From contig CAXXFH010000004.1 in the NCBI GenBank assembly GCA_963677085.2, forward strand, positions 3,906,001 through 3,970,000: a stretch of 64,000 nucleotides of DNA, read 5' to 3'. Positions within the stretch are counted from its first letter, which is position 1; each line of letters opens with the position of its first letter. Origin of the DNA: G963677085 sp963677085. GTDB taxonomy: Bacteria; Planctomycetota; Planctomycetia; Pirellulales; Thermoguttaceae. This document shows, piece by piece, positions 61,901 through 64,000 of this stretch. The notes below the pieces were generated by a model. It saw nothing but the letters and a program-made list of their open reading frames with translations, was not told the DNA's origin and searched no databases. Both the position numbers and the translations under genes were made by a program.

Positions 61901-62881
61901 GTCGACGGCTCGAAACATAACGCCGACGCCGACGCCGTCGACCAATTCAACCAAATCGGGAGGCGAAGGTAACGACCCTTTTTCGACGGCTTTTCCCTCT
62001 GTGTCCGACGGTGGAGTCGACGATCTCCCGCTCTCGGAAATCACCTGATCGACAATCGCGTGGTCGACAATGGTCTCGTCGGAATGAGTGGACGATCCAA
62101 GAGCAGGGCCGGAACTTGCCCCATTGGCATCGGTGGCTTGCTTTGTGTCCAGCATTCGGGCAATCGTGCTGCTGGCTAGATTGGAAGCCGCTTGCCAGAA
62201 ATCGGCGGTGAGTTGCTCGCCCGCCTCCGTGGTTCGCTGGCCCAAGACGATTGCCGCAATGATTTGGCTGGTGCCTGTCACTGGGATAATCGTCAACGCG
62301 ATCGGCTTTGCCTCACTTTTCGGCTCGCAGGCAGGATGGCCTGAGCGAAGAACCTCTTCGACCAGGCGACGTTCACGACTGCGTTTGAGGATCTGAAGCA
62401 GTGAAGAGTCTGTCTCAAGCCGCTGGGCCAACACTCGCAAACCGGTTGATTTGCTCGTCGAGAGAACCACCACATCGGCGCTGAAGTCGTCGGCCAAAAC
62501 CTCGGCAATGTCGGCCCACGGATCGTTCGATGGTAGCAGACCGGCAAGTCGATGGGCGAGTCGGGCAAAAACTTCGAAGCCTTCACCATTCACCGTCGAA
62601 GCCCTCACGATGCCAAAGAATCCATTCGTCACTGTGGTCGGATGAGTGGCCGACGAGCCAGAAACCACGATCGCACGTGGCCAAACGCCACTCACGGTAC
62701 CGTGTGTCCTCGTTCCGGGGCTCTCGTTGGAGGGCTCTCGTTCGGATTCTCGTCTGAGGGCTTGGCCCGTGGCATTCGATGCTTCTGACACCTCGATGCT
62801 TCCCGAATCATACACCGTTCTGGGTTTGAGCGTCACCCGGGGATACTGCCAAGATTTCGGTTCCCCCCTTGCGGTTGGCAC
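58919..62881 (-). CDS. Hybrid sensor histidine kinase with multiple PAS domains, receiver and HPt
   Basis: Open from a GTG at 62881 (start uncertain), up to 1,320 residues. In order: a GAF-like N-domain (~100-245), four PAS/PAC units (~310-430, 435-560, 565-690 and 700-815, each ending in a DITERK-type hinge), HisKA (His ~837 in MSHEIRTPM), HATPase (LINLVGNAVKF, DTGIGMTEEEL, GGTGLGLTIS), a receiver domain (Asp ~1139 in VVLMDIQMP; Lys in YVAKPLS) and an HPt domain (His ~1264 in LTHQLKGSAG). No membrane helix is seen, so it is probably cytoplasmic. The fourth PAS carries CDFCTNDQV, a Cys pair that might bind iron or zinc. Its phosphorelay targets are unknown. Confidence 0.88.
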   Translation of the reverse strand: MPTARGEPKSWQYPRVTLKPRTVYDSGSIEVSEASNATGQALRRESEREPSNESPGTRTHGTVSGVWPRAIVVSGSSATHPTTVTNGFFGIVRASTVNGEGFEVFARLAHRLAGLLPSNDPWADIAEVLADDFSADVVVLSTSKSTGLRVLAQRLETDSSLLQILKRSRERRLVEEVLRSGHPACEPKSEAKPIALTIIPVTGTSQIIAAIVLGQRTTEAGEQLTADFWQAASNLASSTIARMLDTKQATDANGASSGPALGSSTHSDETIVDHAIVDQVISESGRSSTPPSDTEGKAVEKGSLPSPPDLVELVDGVGVGVMFRAVDGRYTFINRTACELLEVIPEEILGKRSLAAHVQIVDENRELISTEDLPSERTWFEGQPLSKVTFGLRMRATGDIRWMLTSTQLHYHADSGEPQGVLVTFQDITERKQAEDRLRESEERFRRVFEQSPVGISIIEWPTRRHLSANEAYCRMLGYTQEELQQLSVLEVTHPDDHEADKATTVQQQGELTSFSREKRYIRKDGEIVYAVLHGSVIRDSGDKPLYGIGIVEDITERKRAEQKLRDSEQQFRLLFEQCPVGIVLVELPSFRIAQANATICAMLKYTEKELTQLTTQTITHPKDLERALQFDARVAKGDEPCISMEKRYLAKDGETIWSNLTSSIIYDHSGQPMYGLGIIEDISQRKKAEQAIQQEHQQLVSLFDSVDEIIYVADPNTYEILYCNEAFRKCWGDPTGKKCFALLQNSDHPCDFCTNDQVLGEKFGETCVWEFRNQSNHRWYRCIDKGILWPDGRKVRYEMACDISDQKEAERALAEAKHEAEAANRAKSHFLANMSHEIRTPMTAILGYTDLLLNFDLSLGEQASHLETIHRNAESLLKLTNDILDLSKIEADKLIVERVDCSPWRIAEDVVSVLQVRALEKQIQLEIEAVPPFPETIHTDPVRLRQILINLVGNAVKFTEKGSVRLALRCRDDAPGHRQMLFEVTDTGIGMTEEELAHLFQPFTQVDMSTTRRFGGTGLGLTISQRMAEKLGGYINVASHPKRGSTFLLTIDAGPTAGVPLHTSLPAAKSTSGISGTAPPSPHLAGHVLLAEDGPDVQKLVKISLEQVGLTVDVASDGRIAYQKAMASLADIIPYDVVLMDIQMPILDGYEATQRLRAHGYRGPIIALTAHAMSGDREKCLSAGCDDYVAKPLSRSELIELVAKYVRKIDLPEDTPGNHPPDLAHDSELRELMNTFARELPDRAECIHHALQSGDFERVANLTHQLKGSAGLYGFPEIANLARRINRLAVESADDETLHSTVAELRKLCAQAAEDHQAL

Positions 62882-63342
62882 AGTCGGTTCACGGAAGGGT
62901 GATGGCTATTGTGGACGGCCAACACACGTTTGCCATGCGGGCGATCAGCGCACTCGGAGAACAAACGTCTCAGCAAACCAGTGCCGCGGGTACTCCGTTT
63001 GTCCCTCTGACCAAAGACTTCACCGAGCGGAAATCGACAAGATGGGCGTATGCCAATGGCCGTGCTGGAGACACATTACTTTTGCGCCAGACGTTGCGGT
63101 CGATACGATTCGCGCAAGTGGCGTGCGGAAAACCGTAAAGCCTGGCCGTGCTTACCATGCTTGGTTGAGGGGCGTTGGTCGGTGACCTAGATGTTTGTGA
63201 GGGTCAAAAGCAGGGGAGTTACTCATCGAAAACCCTCGACCATGTATCTGGGCACAGAAGGCGGTGTACGCGGTGTACGCGTCCGCCGTTGGGGGTGACC
63301 GGGAGCATTTTCTAACATCAGGTCAAGTGGAAGGGTAGAGAC
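62882..63342. other. Divergent intergenic region
   Basis: 461 bp between the hybrid kinase and the chemotaxis receptor gene. It must contain both promoters. Apart from GCGGTGTACGCGGTGTACGC, a short direct duplication at 63262-63281, nothing is recognised. Confidence 0.4.
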
Positions 63343-64000
63343 ATGAAATTTCGGAGCAAAATTCTTCTTCTCAGCGCGACGGGCATCATTCTCACTGTTG
63401 TCGTTGTCTCGCTCATTGTCTTCATCCAGAAAGGACAGCTTCGGACGGAAATCGCCAACGAAGTCAACATTCTGGGCGAACAGGAATGTGAAAAAATTGC
63501 CAACGACGTTTACGTGATGCTTCAGGTACAAGAGGCAGAATTCGAGAAACAAGTTCGAACCGATTTGAACGTCGCCCGAAAGACTGCCCACGATATGGGC
63601 GGATTTTCGTTTGCTCAAGAACCAGTCGAGTGGACGGCAACCAATCAGTTCACCCAAAAGTCAACGCAAGTCGACTTGCCGAAGATGCTGGTGGGCAAAG
63701 AGTGGTTGGGGAAAAACGCCAGCGTTGCCCAGCCTTCGCCGGTGGTCGACGATGTTCAGAAGACGGTTGGCAGTACCTGCACCATCTTCCAGCGGATGAA
63801 CGAGCAGGGCGACATGCTGCGCGTATGCACCAACGTGGAAAAGCTCGACAACACCCGGGCGATCGGCACCTACATCCCGGCGGTTGACCCGGATGGCAAG
63901 CCGAATCCCGTCGTTTCCGCGGTGCTTAGCGGCGAGACGTACCTGGGCCGTGCCTATGTGGTAAACGATTGGTACATTACCGGCTACGAGCCGATTCGCG
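63343..64000 (+). CDS. Methyl-accepting chemotaxis-type receptor, 5' part (truncated by window end)
   Basis: ATG 63343 with GGAAGGG upstream opens a frame of 219 codons that runs off the window. It starts MKFRSKILLLSATGIILTVV, one membrane helix (~5-28), then a periplasmic region matching the Cache_3-Cache_2 fusion type: TEIANEVNILGEQE, VYVMLQVQEAEFEKQVRTDL, VGSTCTIFQRMNEQGDMLRV and IGTYIPAVDPDG. In complete proteins this is followed by a second helix, a HAMP and a signalling domain, usually for chemotaxis. The kind of output domain here cannot be seen. It is divergent from the hybrid kinase. Confidence 0.75.
   Translation, partial: MKFRSKILLLSATGIILTVVVVSLIVFIQKGQLRTEIANEVNILGEQECEKIANDVYVMLQVQEAEFEKQVRTDLNVARKTAHDMGGFSFAQEPVEWTATNQFTQKSTQVDLPKMLVGKEWLGKNASVAQPSPVVDDVQKTVGSTCTIFQRMNEQGDMLRVCTNVEKLDNTRAIGTYIPAVDPDGKPNPVVSAVLSGETYLGRAYVVNDWYITGYEPIR

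Noticed and set aside
1..64000. tRNA or rRNA genes
   Set aside because: I scanned for the T-loop type GGTTCGAATCC and rRNA-like blocks and found none convincing; a covariance search would be decisive.

Overview
The window looks like chromosomal DNA of a planctomycete, most likely a Pirellulales-type bacterium. This is inferred from gene content, not from a marker gene. The signs are a CEPAxC-repeat cysteine-rich secreted protein, a DUF4091/GH123-like giant secreted enzyme, a planctomycete-style leucine-rich repeat protein, GYF-domain and DUF900 proteins with long low-complexity linkers, many exported or lipoprotein products, GC-rich codons and abundant dispersed hairpin repeats. I see no rRNA, tRNA, CRISPR array, transposase or phage gene.

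Layout. 0-9 kb is a surface-glycan region. On the plus strand are a YHS-like gene end, neuC and neuA (nonulosonate synthesis, no neuB in view) and a VanZ-like protein. On the minus strand are a family 2 glycosyltransferase, a heparinase-like toroid protein, a Wza-like export lipoprotein and a small secreted protein. 9-11 kb holds the cysteine-rich repeat protein and a lipoprotein, each with a convincing Rho-independent terminator. 11-19 kb is a run of mainly exported proteins: DUF6259-like, LRR, sugar isomerase-like, FG-GAP, and a cytoplasmic URO-D-like enzyme. 19-25.6 kb holds a membrane P-loop ATPase, a zinc-ribbon/GYF protein, a DUF900 hydrolase lipoprotein and a small membrane protein.

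25.8-37.6 kb is carbohydrate oriented: a GH39-like enzyme, HdeD, an exported HAD phosphatase, a second clan A glycosidase, a GH28-like beta-helix protein and a 1,191-residue GH123-like protein. 37.9-45.7 kb carries an alkyltransferase-like/endonuclease V fusion, a ferredoxin, an atypical ClpP-like protein, a lipoprotein coupled to ApbE, DedA and a HEAT-like secreted protein. 45.8-51.2 kb is an efflux unit: TetR, membrane-fusion protein, RND pump. 51.5-64 kb holds a cobalamin-binding radical SAM protein, a histidine kinase/response regulator/DUF1638 operon, an AraC regulator next to a URO-D family gene, a large hybrid kinase and the start of a chemotaxis receptor.

The most unusual features are three. 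First, the ATL-EndoV fusion has Trp in place of the alkyl-acceptor Cys and an intact endonuclease triad. Second, a family of ~190-bp MITE/REPIN-like elements has near-identical ends that supply the stop codons of two genes. Third, several further families of 60-120 bp hairpin repeats sit in nearly every intergenic gap. No complete undescribed multi-gene system was demonstrated; the fusion protein and the repeat network are the best candidates for follow-up.
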